Part shown: positions 16,972 to 24,796 of the stretch, piece by piece | Layout of the letters: the number at the start of each line of letters is the position of its first letter | How positions within the stretch are numbered: position 1 is the first letter of the stretch | Assembly (NCBI RefSeq): GCF_004766055.1 | Contig: NZ_SPQR01000021.1 | Location: 1 to 36,351, forward strand | Length of the DNA: 36,351 bases | Direction: 5' to 3' | From: Desulfosporosinus sp. Sb-LF | GTDB lineage: Bacteria; Bacillota; Desulfitobacteriia; Desulfitobacteriales; Desulfitobacteriaceae | Notes under the pieces: model-generated | The model's input: only the letters and a program-made list of their open reading frames with translations | What the model was told of the DNA's origin: nothing | Databases searched by the model: none | Translations under genes and position numbers: made by a program

Positions 16972-17066
16972 TCCAGTTATCCTACAACTGCCCTCCCATT
17001 AATATTTCTACAATGAGAGGGCAGCTTTTTTAGCTCGTTAGTAGACTAAATAAGAACAATGTGAAG
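16968..17066 (+). repeat. Dispersed palindromic repeat, full-size copy
   Basis: Left end AACTTCCAGTTATCCTAC (16968-16985), central hairpin CTGCCCTC (16988-16995) with GAGGGCAG (17017-17024) followed by CTTTTTTA, and right end TAAGAACAATGTGAAG (17051-17066). The hairpin plus T-run could also act as a terminator on the + strand. Confidence 0.75.
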
Positions 17067-17076
17067 CTGATAATTA

Positions 17077-17116
17077 GAAGCCCTCGGATATGCGACTGCA
17101 ATCCGAGGAGCTTCTT
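17077..17116 (-). terminator. Terminator of the DUF1648 gene
   Basis: GAAGCCCTCGGAT (17077-17089) pairs with ATCCGAGGAGCTTC (17101-17114) with small bulges. It lies 22 bp beyond the stop codon of the DUF1648/DUF5808 gene, the place expected for its terminator. Confidence 0.6.
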
Positions 17117-17137
17117 TGTATCAGGCTTTTGGATAAT

Positions 17138-18253
17138 CTAATGTAAAATATGCGGCAAAACTAAACTTCCGGCTATCACGATGATTAAAGCAACAATTAT
17201 AATCTTGCCAACTAAACTGCCGAAGTTGACAGTATATCCCATGCCAAATCGCTTTTCTACAAAAATTGATGGGTCGTCTTTATTGTAGTAAATTAAACCG
17301 AGTATCCAATGGTTGTCGTCTTCGGCAACCACTTTCGAATTAATACCTTTACTGCCACCCAACCGGCTTCCGCCTTGCCCAACTTTTACAACAAGATAAG
17401 CAATCGCCGCAAAAATTACAACCAAGAGGACGATCGGGGCTGCAATCGTAACGCTGACACCTACAAGCCCCAACGTAGAAAGCTGGATTATGCTAAAAAG
17501 GATCATAACCGCAAGTCCCATTAAAAAGAGGAACTTACTCATAATTGCTTTAAAGGCACGGTCTTTTTTTAACCCTTCCTCGATGTCTCCCCCACCGCTC
17601 TGGTTTTTTGCTTTCAGAATTGCATAGTAAATTACGAAGAATATAAGCGCCATTAGAACTTGCGTTAAAGGCATCATCAACAGGTTGCTTATTGATTTTG
17701 TAGCGTATCTGTCGACTTGGCCTGCAATATTATAGTGCATTCGAATTTGGGCAGGTAACGACGGATAACGAATGATGCCCACGGAAATCGAACATACAAT
17801 AATGGCGAGATAACTTAAAAACCACAACGGGTTTATAGGCTTCTTCTCATTGATATCGACTGTAAGTGCAGCTGCTACGGTTTGAGTTGTCTCCCAATTG
17901 CTGGTTTGCTTATACTTACCAACTTCGAAGTAACATTTAAGGTATATGCCCGTAGTAATTGCAAGGTAAGCAAATATTAACACTGTCTGGATCCATACGC
18001 TGGTATTTAGACTAAACCAAAACTGGGTTAGCAAACTGCCTACGCCAAGCACAATACCGCAAATAAGCGAAACCATAAAATAACGATGGCGTAGGTTGCT
18101 TAAAAATTGTGTGTGGTATTCACTTTCGGGTATTGATACGCCAAACGCTGTGTTTTTGCGTGAGAAAAATGGTACCAGGCATGATGCAAACACAACCAAA
18201 ATCCAAGTTAATAACATCGTGCCTGAAAACATAAGATTACCGATGCTCATCAT
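17138..18253 (-). CDS. DUF1648/DUF5808 polytopic membrane protein
   Basis: About 371 residues with about nine hydrophobic segments. The middle carries the DUF1648 pattern: a helix followed by R-Y-P-S-L-P-A-Q-I-R-M-H-Y-N-I-A-G-Q-V-D-R-Y-A-T-K-S. Near the C-terminus lies the DUF5808 motif D-D-N-H-W-I-L-G-L-I-Y-Y-N-K-D-D-P-S-I-F-V-E-K-R-F-G, then N-F-G. Such proteins often sit beside YtrA-type GntR regulators, as here, and the pair is thought to respond to cell-envelope stress; direct function is unknown. The start at 18253 follows GGAGGGGACA and overlaps the end of the GntR gene by 17 bases, so the two are co-transcribed and coupled. Confidence 0.8.
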   Translation of the reverse strand: MMSIGNLMFSGTMLLTWILVVFASCLVPFFSRKNTAFGVSIPESEYHTQFLSNLRHRYFMVSLICGIVLGVGSLLTQFWFSLNTSVWIQTVLIFAYLAITTGIYLKCYFEVGKYKQTSNWETTQTVAAALTVDINEKKPINPLWFLSYLAIIVCSISVGIIRYPSLPAQIRMHYNIAGQVDRYATKSISNLLMMPLTQVLMALIFFVIYYAILKAKNQSGGGDIEEGLKKDRAFKAIMSKFLFLMGLAVMILFSIIQLSTLGLVGVSVTIAAPIVLLVVIFAAIAYLVVKVGQGGSRLGGSKGINSKVVAEDDNHWILGLIYYNKDDPSIFVEKRFGMGYTVNFGSLVGKIIIVALIIVIAGSLVLPHILH

Positions 18254-18659
18254 TGTCCCCTCCAATCATATCTTGTTCCCAAATAACATCCATGAGTTCA
18301 TCAAATTGTGTTCTAGTGATATTCCTTGCACGTATTTCGATAACAATTGGCAGAAGAGCATTTGCAAACTCTGTCAAATCCTCTTTGCCCGCCTTGGTTG
18401 GTTTACTAATAATTGCACCTTGATTACGATGAATGATGATATATCCCTCGTCTTTGAGTAGATTATAGGCCTTGTTGACTGTATGCAAATTAATACCTAA
18501 ATCACTCCCAAGCTGCCTCACAGATGGCAAACGGTCACCTTCTTTTAGCTTTCCCGACAAAATGCTGCTTATAATAGCTGTTTTAAGCTGCTTATAAATC
18601 GGTACTGAACTGTGCATATCAATTTGAATAAACAAGTTTTCATCTCCAATCATAAGCAC
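18237..18659 (-). CDS. GntR-family transcriptional regulator, YtrA subfamily
   Basis: A 140-residue regulator with a typical winged helix-turn-helix: S-S-V-P-I-Y-K-Q-L, then G-K-L-K-E-G-D-R-L-P-S-V-R-Q-L, then N-L-H-T-V-N-K-A-Y-N-L-L-K-D-E-G. The C-terminal tail of about 60 residues is short, as in YtrA, and lacks a ligand domain. It probably represses its own operon, which includes the downstream membrane protein. The exact start is uncertain: 18659 uses GTG, while a TTG at 18635 has GGAG 8 bases upstream and gives a start closer to other YtrA proteins. A 6-bp inverted repeat (GTTATA ... TATAAC, near 18685-18703) lies in the promoter region and could be its operator. Confidence 0.85.
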   Translation of the reverse strand: MLMIGDENLFIQIDMHSSVPIYKQLKTAIISSILSGKLKEGDRLPSVRQLGSDLGINLHTVNKAYNLLKDEGYIIIHRNQGAIISKPTKAGKEDLTEFANALLPIVIEIRARNITRTQFDELMDVIWEQDMIGGDNDEHR

Positions 18660-18770
18660 AAGTTTGTGTTTTACGTGTAATATGTGTTATATATAAAGTA
18701 TAACATTATAGGTCCAAAATACAATAGCATTTTTTTTTAGAATGGTTGAATTTTATCCAAAATTAGATTC

Positions 18771-18804
18771 AAAAAACTCAAGCCCAAAAAGAGCTTGAGT
18801 TTTT
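18771..18804. terminator. Bidirectional terminator
   Basis: AAAAACTCAAGC (18772-18783) pairs with GCTTGAGTTTTT (18793-18804) around CCAAAAAGA, giving A- and T-runs on both sides. It separates the GntR promoter region from the repeat and insertion sequence to the right. Confidence 0.8.
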
Positions 18805-18826
18805 CAGTTTCGATATCCATACACCA

Positions 18827-18902
18827 GTAACAATTGGTTTGGAAATTAACTGCCATCCAACACGGAGGGACGGCAGTTACGCTGAAGGGTTTTAGAATTA
18901 TG
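18827..18902 (+). repeat. Direct repeat plus dispersed palindromic repeat, right copy
   Basis: GTAACAATTG then GTTTGGAAATTAACT (18827-18851) matches 16947-16971. It runs into a repeat copy with an imperfect hairpin (AACTGCC with GGCAGTT) and a diverged right end, GGGTTTTAGAATTATGTGCAA. Confidence 0.6.
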
Positions 18903-18996
18903 TGCAACCACATACGTTGATACTTTATCAGTGTCCGAATTAAATACTAAAATCCAAAGCGAATTTAGACCCTTAGCGAGCCCCGGAAACGGTGGT

Positions 18997-20575
18997 TGTC
19001 AAGATAGTTGTCGCATTTGACCAAAATTTCTTGCTCACTGAATGTATTAATCACGACGAATGGAAGGTACCGGACGCTCGGCGCTTGCCAGAAGTAACTT
19101 TTGTGATCTGCGGATCAAAAAGTCCCTTCGGTCCTTCAGCTTCTCCACATGCGTTGTTGTCCCTGTGATCCTCAGCGAGCATATCCTCAGCCTAGCGGCT
19201 TCGGTATCCCTCGTGGGACACGGACAACCAAATCATTACTTCGCTCAAAAGCCTATGACGCAGTTGGTTTAGACTCTTTTTTATCTTCAACCTGAGATTT
19301 CTCAGGATTAAGCCATACTTCATTGATCAAGGACCAGTCCCTTGTTTGACCTGTCCAACGTTCCGGATGACGAGACTTCGCAGCCTCATAGAGCAGGTGT
19401 CGTTTCTTAAGTATTTCTTCACCCTGGCCGCTGTGACGCTGGTGTGGGGTAAGAAATTTGATCCCACTATGGTGATGGTTGTAGTTGTACCAATGGACGA
19501 ATTTTTTGACCCATGTTCTGGCTTCATTAATAGTAGCAAATCCTCCAATTGGGTAGCTTGGACGGTATTTGCAGGTTCGGAAAATGGACTCCGAAAAAGG
19601 ATTGTCATTGCTAACCCTGGGGCGACTCCTTGAAGGCGTAATACCTAATTGATAGAGCGTTTCTAGCATTGCCGAGCCTTTCATAGGGCTTCCATTATCT
19701 GAATGGAGGACTAAAGGACCTTCTTGTCTGGTTATACCCTGAGCCATGACAGCCCGCCGAATGAGTTGACTGGCATGTTCTGCGGACTCTTCGATCCAGA
19801 CTTCCCATCCGACAATGTCTCGGCTAAAGATGTCCAGAATCAGGTATAAATAGAAGTAGAGTCCTCTAGCAAGGCCAGGCAGATATGTAATATCCCACGA
19901 CCATACTCGATTGGGTTCGGTAGCACAATGTGAGGATTTAGGCTTACTGGAGGGCGCCTTGCAACGACCACGATAATTCTGTTCGCCCGCTTCGTGCATG
20001 ACTCGATAGAAGGTTGATTCAGAGGCAATGTAGATTCCTTGATCCGCAAGAATCGGGACAATCTGACTGGGTGGCAAACTTTGAAATTCAGGTTGGTTAA
20101 CTATCTCCAAAATCTCCTTGCATTCTGCATCCGTGAGCTTATTAGCCGGTTCAGGACGCTTAGCCAAGGGTCGCTGATCGGCTTCAGGGGCTCCATCCTT
20201 ACACCAACGTTGCCACGACTTGACCTGCTCAACATACAACCCTTTCTTACGACAGTATTCGGCCAGTTCGATCTCACTGAGAGGGGACGTCTCAACCACA
20301 ATGAGAAACTTGTCGCGTGTGCTCCACTGCTCACTTTGCTGCTCACCAGCAGGTGCAGCAAATCCCTTTCCCCGTATCTCTTTCCGCCACAACTTCAAAG
20401 TCCCCTCTGGGACACCGGTCTCCTGCTGAATTGAACTTAGAGACTGGTTGTTCGGCGGTAACATCTTTGCAATGATAGAACTTTTTAACTCTTTGGGATA
20501 CCTCATGACGTTCTCCCTCCTGTGTTCCTTTTCAAGGATACTGTTCTTTAATCCCTACGACAACTATCGTAACAC
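18997..20575 (-). mobile_element. IS3-type insertion sequence with one long transposase ORF
   Basis: The ends share GATAGTTGTCG in inverted orientation: left 19003-19013 and right as its complement at 20557-20567, with weaker matches outward. This gives an element of about 1.58 kb around the transposase gene at 19253-20506. The 240 bp between the left end and the transposase stop holds no convincing gene. The exact ends and target duplication could not be fixed by eye. Confidence 0.65.
19253..20506 (-). CDS. IS3-family-like DDE transposase
   Basis: A 417-residue transposase in one frame. The N-terminus, M-R-Y-P-K-E-L-K-S-S-I-I-A-K-M-L, is a helix-turn-helix with G-V-P-E-G-T-L-K-L-W. The catalytic rve domain shows the three acidic residues in D-I-T-Y-L-P-G (first D), L-H-S-D-N-G-S-P-M-K (second D) and S-N-D-N-P-F-S-E-S-I-F-R (E). 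H-W-Y-N-Y-N-H-H-H-S-G-I near the end is the usual C-terminal motif. All key residues are present, so it may be active. In most IS3 elements this protein is made by frameshifting between two ORFs; here it is a single uninterrupted frame. Confidence 0.9.
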   Translation of the reverse strand: MRYPKELKSSIIAKMLPPNNQSLSSIQQETGVPEGTLKLWRKEIRGKGFAAPAGEQQSEQWSTRDKFLIVVETSPLSEIELAEYCRKKGLYVEQVKSWQRWCKDGAPEADQRPLAKRPEPANKLTDAECKEILEIVNQPEFQSLPPSQIVPILADQGIYIASESTFYRVMHEAGEQNYRGRCKAPSSKPKSSHCATEPNRVWSWDITYLPGLARGLYFYLYLILDIFSRDIVGWEVWIEESAEHASQLIRRAVMAQGITRQEGPLVLHSDNGSPMKGSAMLETLYQLGITPSRSRPRVSNDNPFSESIFRTCKYRPSYPIGGFATINEARTWVKKFVHWYNYNHHHSGIKFLTPHQRHSGQGEEILKKRHLLYEAAKSRHPERWTGQTRDWSLINEVWLNPEKSQVEDKKESKPTAS

Positions 20576-20675
20576 AGGGGGCCTTCAATTAAGGTTTTCC
20601 ATACTCGTTAAAGAAACGGGCAGTTAGTTGAAAATGGGATTGATTTTTGGGCACCTGTGGCTGGAGGTGAAATTC

Positions 20676-21107
20676 ATGTATGGTATTGGACCGAAGTTTT
20701 GGCTGGAGTTATTCCTCTTGGTAACTATTCTATTATTATTGCTAGTTTCATTTAATGCGGTAATGAGAAAATTACTAAAAGTTGAGAAGAAGAAATTATT
20801 TTCTTATAACCATGTTAATGAGAAACATTCAAAAATTGATTGGACGATTAGGATTACATCAATAGTCCTCCTGCTAATCGGCAATTTTGTTAATAACACT
20901 AGAGACCCTATGGATGATTCGATTTGGTTTTTTGAACCATGGTCAATAATGATGGTATTTATCGTTACGTCTGAAGTGGCTAGAGTTATTATGGAGTGTA
21001 AATATGCAGAAAATCGAAATGCCTACAAATTAACCATCAGTCAATTAGTATTTATTGTTGTTATATTTCTCACATTATATTGGAGTAATTTTTTGGAAAT
21101 GGTATAA
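20676..21107 (+). CDS. DUF4181-like small membrane protein
   Basis: With the start at 20676 the protein is 143 residues with four hydrophobic helices. After the first helix comes R-K-L-L-K-V-E-K-K-K, matching the basic V-E-K-K motif that follows TM1 in DUF4181 proteins of Firmicutes. Function is unknown. The start is set by GGAGGTGA 6 bases upstream; the longer frame would begin at TTG 20628. The stop codon TAA at 21105-21107 lies inside a copy of the dispersed repeat end (TAAGAACAATGTGAAG), so the C-terminus was set or altered by the repeat. It converges with, and overlaps by 33 bases, the EF-Tu-domain-like gene on the opposite strand. Confidence 0.65.
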   Translation: MYGIGPKFWLELFLLVTILLLLLVSFNAVMRKLLKVEKKKLFSYNHVNEKHSKIDWTIRITSIVLLLIGNFVNNTRDPMDDSIWFFEPWSIMMVFIVTSEVARVIMECKYAENRNAYKLTISQLVFIVVIFLTLYWSNFLEMV

Positions 21108-21461
21108 GAACAATGTGAAGTTCCTTGGCTTGGTTACCAAGGGGTAACATTTACTAGAACCAATAACTGTTCCCTTTCCAATAACCCTGGGTCCTTCTAG
21201 TATTTCAAACTCTACACCGTCAATCAACTTGTCATAAGTAACATTAGGATAATAGACTAAGGAAACTGCTATCGGAACCCTTTCGTGAGGATTTATAATT
21301 CTATGAGGTGTATCCAAAAACGGAACTCCGAGATATTCCGTATATCCAATAACTCGAAAATGTGGTCTATATCCTGGATAGTCTGTAAGAAATATCGGAG
21401 TGGTACGGTCGCCTTCTTCTGATGAAAAAAACTCCACTTCCACATACAACTCTGGTTGCAT
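21075..21461 (-). CDS. Stand-alone EF-Tu domain-III-like protein
   Basis: From the start at 21461 the protein reads M-Q-P-E-L-Y-V-E-V-E-F-F-S-S-E-E-G-D-R-T-T-P-I-F. Then come G-Y-R-P-H-F-R-V, P-H-E-R-V-P-I-A-V-S-L-V and G-V-E-F-E-I-L-E-G-P-R-V-I-G-K-G-T-V. These match, in order, the beta-strands of elongation factor Tu domain III (L-x-x-E-E-G-G-R-x-T-P-F, Y-R-P-Q-F-Y-F, x-P-G-D, F-x-I-R-E-G-G-x-x-V-G-x-G-V). There is no GTPase domain. Similar short proteins exist in Firmicutes but their role is unknown. The last 25 or so residues do not fit the domain and are encoded across the repeat end at 21104. GGAGG lies 10 bases before the chosen ATG; an extended start at 21512 is possible. Confidence 0.6.
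   Translation of the reverse strand: MQPELYVEVEFFSSEEGDRTTPIFLTDYPGYRPHFRVIGYTEYLGVPFLDTPHRIINPHERVPIAVSLVYYPNVTYDKLIDGVEFEILEGPRVIGKGTVIGSSKCYPLVTKPRNFTLFLYHFQKITPI
21104..21124 (+). repeat. Dispersed repeat, solo right end
   Basis: ATAAGAACAATGTGAAGTTCC matches the right end of the repeat family (compare 17051-17066). It contains the stop codon of the DUF4181-like gene and lies within the 3' part of the opposite gene. Confidence 0.6.
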
Positions 21462-21569
21462 CTGAGCAGAACCTCCAGTCCATATAACTCCACTATAACT
21501 AATCCAAAGCAATAATAACTTAAAGTTTGAGATTTTTCTAATGCAGATTAGCTAATTTGGTTTTTGTTT

Positions 21570-21989
21570 TTAGTGAAGCAAACTTTTGTTTGCGGGAGAC
21601 CTTGACACCAAATAGGTTTGGCTCTCCTCTTCATAGTCAAATGAAATCTCTTTTAAGTCACCTGAGAAAAAGAAATAAAACATAACCAATAGGTTACTTA
21701 ATATTAAAGAGAAAATAGAATACTTAAATGCACTAAAAAATCTGTTTATGGCTAACCTGAATCCTATATTATTACCTTGTTGGTCAACGACCTTTAAATC
21801 TAAAACCATATCACCAATGGTACGGCTCAAAATAGTATGGAGAATGGGAAAATAAACCAGTGGAATGAAAATAGCAATTATTTTGGTAGGATAAGACACT
21901 GAATTCGCAAGTAGTAATATTATTATAAATATAGTTGTAAAATCAACTACAAGTGACCCAAGTCGGTATACCCTAGACGGTTGTTCCAT
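21570..21989 (-). CDS. RDD-family membrane protein
   Basis: A 139-residue protein with three to four hydrophobic helices. The first helix is preceded by R-L-G-S-L-V-V-D-F, the degenerate R-x-x-x-x-x-x-D pattern of the RDD family. The loop T-I-G-D-M-V-L-D-L-K-V-V-D (about 57-69) followed by N-R-F-F-S-A-F-K is the second hallmark. RDD proteins are small integral membrane proteins, some implicated in ion or compatible-solute exchange, but most are uncharacterised. GAAGGAGACTTTGTT precedes the ATG. The EF-Tu-domain-like gene follows 109 bp downstream on the same strand. Confidence 0.8.
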   Translation of the reverse strand: MEQPSRVYRLGSLVVDFTTIFIIILLLANSVSYPTKIIAIFIPLVYFPILHTILSRTIGDMVLDLKVVDQQGNNIGFRLAINRFFSAFKYSIFSLILSNLLVMFYFFFSGDLKEISFDYEEESQTYLVSRSPANKSLLH

Positions 21990-22125
21990 AACAAAGTCTC
22001 CTTCAATATCAATGCGATAAATCTATTATACATTTTATTATTTCAGATATACCTCATATTATGGGGAAGTTCTACTTTTCAAGGTCCATTCCCATTTCTG
22101 CTAGTTCCTAAATAGTGACCACCTA

Positions 22126-22199
22126 ATTATTTACTAATGCCGTCCAACACTGAGGTGGGGCTGCATCGTTTTATTGAAGGGTTTAAGAATAATTAGCAG
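22126..22199 (+). repeat. Dispersed palindromic repeat, diverged copy
   Basis: Left end AATTATTTACT, hairpin ATGCCGTCCAAC with GTGGGGCTGCAT (imperfect), and right end GGGTTTAAGAATAATTAGCAG. It lies between the RDD gene and the flavodoxin-like gene. Confidence 0.6.
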
Positions 22200-22322
22200 T
22201 TTAAGAACAAATCCGACTGATATGTTAAAGTTGATGAACATACTCAAACAATTGGTTTTTCAAAAAGGATACATGAAGCATTTGTCGTTACATCTTTACT
22301 GTCATAGATTTATTTATTTCAT

Positions 22323-22338
22323 TTTTTACCGGTAAAAA
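22323..22338. promoter_or_regulatory. Perfect 16-bp palindrome upstream of a reductase gene
   Basis: TTTTTACCGGTAAAAA is a perfect palindrome 118 bp before the start at 22456. A TATAAT box (22414-22419) lies between it and the gene, but without a good -35. It may be a regulator site; the regulator is unknown. Confidence 0.35.
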
Positions 22339-22455
22339 TATCAAAGGTCGCGTGGTCCCAAAGATGATCATGCCTAGCCTTTGAATAATATACGGGCCGG
22401 ACTTTTCTTATGATATAATGATCTTTAATATTATTTAAATGGAGTGAATTACAGT

Positions 22456-23004
22456 ATGAAAAAAGTGGTCGCTTTTATGGGAAGTCCAAGAAAAAATGGC
22501 AACACGGCAGCCCTTGTTCAAGAAGTTATTCAGGGTGCACAAGATGCTGGTGCCGAAACAACTATATTTAACCTTTATGATATGAACATCAAACCCTGCC
22601 AAGGCTGCTTAGTTTGTCGTAAGACCGGACACTGCGTCATGCAAGACGATTTTCAGAACATGTTTCAACATATTGTTGATGCCGATGTTGTGGTTTTCGG
22701 CTCGCCCATATATCTTTGGCAGATTACAGCTCAAATGAAACTGTTATGGGATAGACTCTGCGGCTTGTTCGATGAAAACCACAAGCCTAGGTATGCTGCT
22801 AAAAGCCTGATTATGGTATATTCTCAAGGAAATCCAAACACACAGGCTTTTCAGACATCCTTTCAAATCAATGAAGCTATGCTTAAGATGTTTGGCTTAA
22901 ATGTAGTTAATACCATTTTACAAACGGGCGGCAGAGACCCCAACACCGCAGCTAATAATAAAGAACTTTTATTAAAAGCTTATGAAGCAGGAAAAGCAAT
23001 CTAG
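22456..23004 (+). CDS. Flavodoxin-like NADPH-dependent FMN reductase
   Basis: A 182-residue protein with the flavodoxin fold. It begins M-K-K-V-V-A-F-M-G-S-P-R-K-N-G-N-T, the FMN-phosphate loop (G-S-P-R-x-x-G-N-T), and has C-Q-G-C-L-V-C-R-K-T-G-H-C at about 49-61 and V-V-F-G-S-P-I-Y after it. The CxxC-x2-C region is the form seen in iron-sulfur flavoprotein-like reductases of anaerobes. It is likely a cytoplasmic flavin or xenobiotic reductase. GGAG at 22441 supports the start at 22456 rather than the overlapping GTG at 22444. It is a paralogue of the protein at 7233-7865 with moderate identity. A terminator lies about 250 bp downstream. Confidence 0.88.
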   Translation: MKKVVAFMGSPRKNGNTAALVQEVIQGAQDAGAETTIFNLYDMNIKPCQGCLVCRKTGHCVMQDDFQNMFQHIVDADVVVFGSPIYLWQITAQMKLLWDRLCGLFDENHKPRYAAKSLIMVYSQGNPNTQAFQTSFQINEAMLKMFGLNVVNTILQTGGRDPNTAANNKELLLKAYEAGKAI

Positions 23005-23251
23005 CCGACCTGCAATAGTACGCTTCGCGAAGTAACCGGCCGACGGGACTGGGATCAACCCCAAATTTCGGGTCCGTAGGGTTTTCTTAATGGCATCTCT
23101 TGGAACCAAGCAGAGCATTTCCACCAGTGCCCTATCACTGATGTATATGCTCTTTGTGTTGAAACGTGTGTACAAACATGGCTCGATTTCCCTTGTCGCT
23201 TCGAATACCTGGCCAGTAGATGACAACTCGCAAGGCGCATATACGATAAAT
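23005..23251. other. Spacer with unassigned frames
   Basis: Long open frames cross this stretch on the minus strand (for example one containing ALVEMLCLVPRDAIKKTLRT), without a ribosome site or a family I recognise. The higher G+C of 23005-23060 differs from its surroundings, so it may be the tail of a lost gene. I cannot name it. Confidence 0.25.
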
Positions 23252-23278
23252 AAAAGCTCAGGCGTTGCCTGAGCTTTT
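23252..23278. terminator. Bidirectional terminator
   Basis: AAAAGCTCAGGC (23252-23263) and GCCTGAGCTTTT (23267-23278) form a perfect 12-bp stem with a 3-base loop and A/T-runs on both sides. Confidence 0.85.
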
Positions 23279-23370
23279 ATAATGAAAAGATTCCCCAATG
23301 CCCGGAGAGCTCTGTTTACCTCTAGAAAACATATTGTGTAAACAGTTATTTGTAAGGATTTACTTGACAT

Positions 23371-23390
23371 TGTAAGAATAATGGGACGTA
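23371..23390 (+). repeat. Dispersed repeat, solo right end
   Basis: TGTAAGAATAATGGGACGTA resembles the right end of the family (TTTAAGAATAATGGGCAGTT). No left end or hairpin is seen nearby. Confidence 0.4.
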
Positions 23391-23399
23391 GATTGAACG

Positions 23400-23585
23400 C
23401 TATCCAAGAAACATTTCGTCCATTCGTTTACTATCATAATCTAGAATCCATTCATTGAGTTCTTGATACAATGGCATCAATGTATTTTTATCATGAGAGA
23501 CAATATCAAGCCCTCTATCGTCGTACAGGTGAAGCATAACATGGCTTTCAACATCAAATAGATATACGGATGAGACAAATAGCGT
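23400..23585 (-). pseudogene. DUF3885-family protein, C-terminal remnant
   Basis: The minus strand is open for 61 residues and ends with M-L-H-L-Y-D-D-R-G-L-D-I-V, then L-M-P-L-Y-Q-E-L-N-E-W-I-L-D-Y-D-S-K-R-M-D-E-M-F. These two blocks are the C-terminal hallmark of DUF3885 (x-Y-D-D-R-G-x-D ... L-Y-x-x-Y-N-x-W-I-L-D-Y-D-R). Full-length proteins are about 180-200 residues. Here a TGA lies directly upstream in frame and there is no start codon at the right place, so the N-terminal two thirds are lost. Function of the family is unknown. Confidence 0.65.
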
Positions 23586-23781
23586 TCAAACCTCCTAAAT
23601 CTGCTAAATTGGAATATGAGATTCATTCAAACTCCTGCTCCAGTTGGTAGTGCTGTTGATATTGTAAAAAATATTAGCGAGTGTAACAATTTGCATTTAC
23701 ATAAAAGTTAGCTGAATTTTTGTAACAACGTTTCAGTCTGTCCCATATATTAAATATATAAGAATGGAAGGGGGGACTTAA

Positions 23782-24324
23782 ATGTTTGACCTTAAAAAGT
23801 TCTATCCAAATAATATGTTTAGAAATGATCTTCTGTTTGATTACAGTAATTGTGTATGTCAAAAAATAAAAAAGACAGATTTGGGTACTCGAATTAGAAT
23901 TTATTATTTGGGTGGCCAAGTTGATATGATTTATGAAGGTGTTAGCAAAGGTTGTATTGAAGGTATAACGATATTCAATTCACCAATTATTATTGACTGT
24001 AATAAAGTAGTTGGATTCTCTATCCTTCCTCCAGAAACACTAGAATGTGTTGACATTATACTCCAGCCGGGTCAATATATAGATGTTCCTACGACTTCTC
24101 CCACTATTTCTGTCATAAAATTTACTGCAAGAACTTTATATGTTCTTCTGGGATGTAAAATAAGTGCATTTGTTGCAGGGGAAGAATTAGCGAGTGCTTC
24201 TGGGATAACAACGATTGCCAAAGAATACACACTTAATTTGAACGGATCATTTCCATCTTCTGAAGTGACCCTAAAGAATACCAGTAACTGTATCTTGTGT
24301 ATTGCAGATATAGAAGCATCTTAA
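23782..24324 (+). CDS. Hypothetical protein, beta-rich
   Basis: A 180-residue soluble protein that I do not recognise. It has no signal peptide or membrane segment. Cysteines are scattered (C-V-C near 24-26, others later), and strand-like alternations dominate (R-I-R-I-Y-Y-L-G-G-Q-V-D; I-I-L-Q-P-G-Q-Y-I-D-V-P). The C-terminal half reads like a small beta-sandwich, ending V-T-L-K-N-T-S-N-C-I-L-C-I-A-D-I. A strong ribosome site (GGAAGGGGGGACTTAA) precedes the ATG, which supports a real gene. Upstream, CATATATTA near 23744 loosely resembles a sporulation-sigma -10 element, but this is not firm. No neighbour hints at its role. Confidence 0.7.
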   Translation: MFDLKKFYPNNMFRNDLLFDYSNCVCQKIKKTDLGTRIRIYYLGGQVDMIYEGVSKGCIEGITIFNSPIIIDCNKVVGFSILPPETLECVDIILQPGQYIDVPTTSPTISVIKFTARTLYVLLGCKISAFVAGEELASASGITTIAKEYTLNLNGSFPSSEVTLKNTSNCILCIADIEAS

Positions 24325-24415
24325 ATAATTAAAATTTCCCGTATATTCCATTCAACACATGGTTTTGGGTATAAATGGAAGATGATAAAGTCAATTTACC
24401 ATGGGTAATTTGTCT

Positions 24416-24687
24416 TTACTTTTTGCGTTTTTTGCGATTATCAATAGCTATTTTAAGTCTTGTATATGCAACACCAGTGAAATAGCCTATTATCCCCATC
24501 AAAATTACAAATAACCAATATGAAAAATCGAAAATGGGCTTTTCTGTTTCAATTGCTTAAGTCTGGTAGCAATGGATAACCCAACTGCTTTTTCAAGATG
24601 TTTTGATTTCCTGAAAGTAATAACAGAAAACGTAATAAATGTTAAACAAATAATCAAAGGATAAAGAAAGTCCAGTTTATTTATCAT
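24416..24687 (-). pseudogene. Small two-helix membrane protein, frameshifted
   Basis: The first frame starts at ATG 24687 (MINKLDFLYPLIICLTFITF), forms one membrane helix and a basic helix ending L-K-Q-L-K-Q, then runs into an early stop in the wrong frame. One base shift at CAGAAAAGCCC (near 24540) opens K-P-I-F-D-F-S-Y-W-L-F-V-I-L-M-G-I-I-G-Y-F-T-G, a second membrane helix, and a Lys/Arg-rich end (N-R-K-K-R-K-K, stop at 24416). Joined, it would be about 90 residues. An A-run length change of one would repair it, so it may be a recent mutation or a sequencing error. No family recognised. Confidence 0.6.
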
Positions 24688-24796
24688 CCTAGAAAAAATG
24701 TGGCTCTGACACAGCAAGTGGTTGAAAATTTATTATTTTTTAGCAGAACATATAATGCCCTGCTGAGTTGAGTTTTTATCTACTGATTCGTAATTA

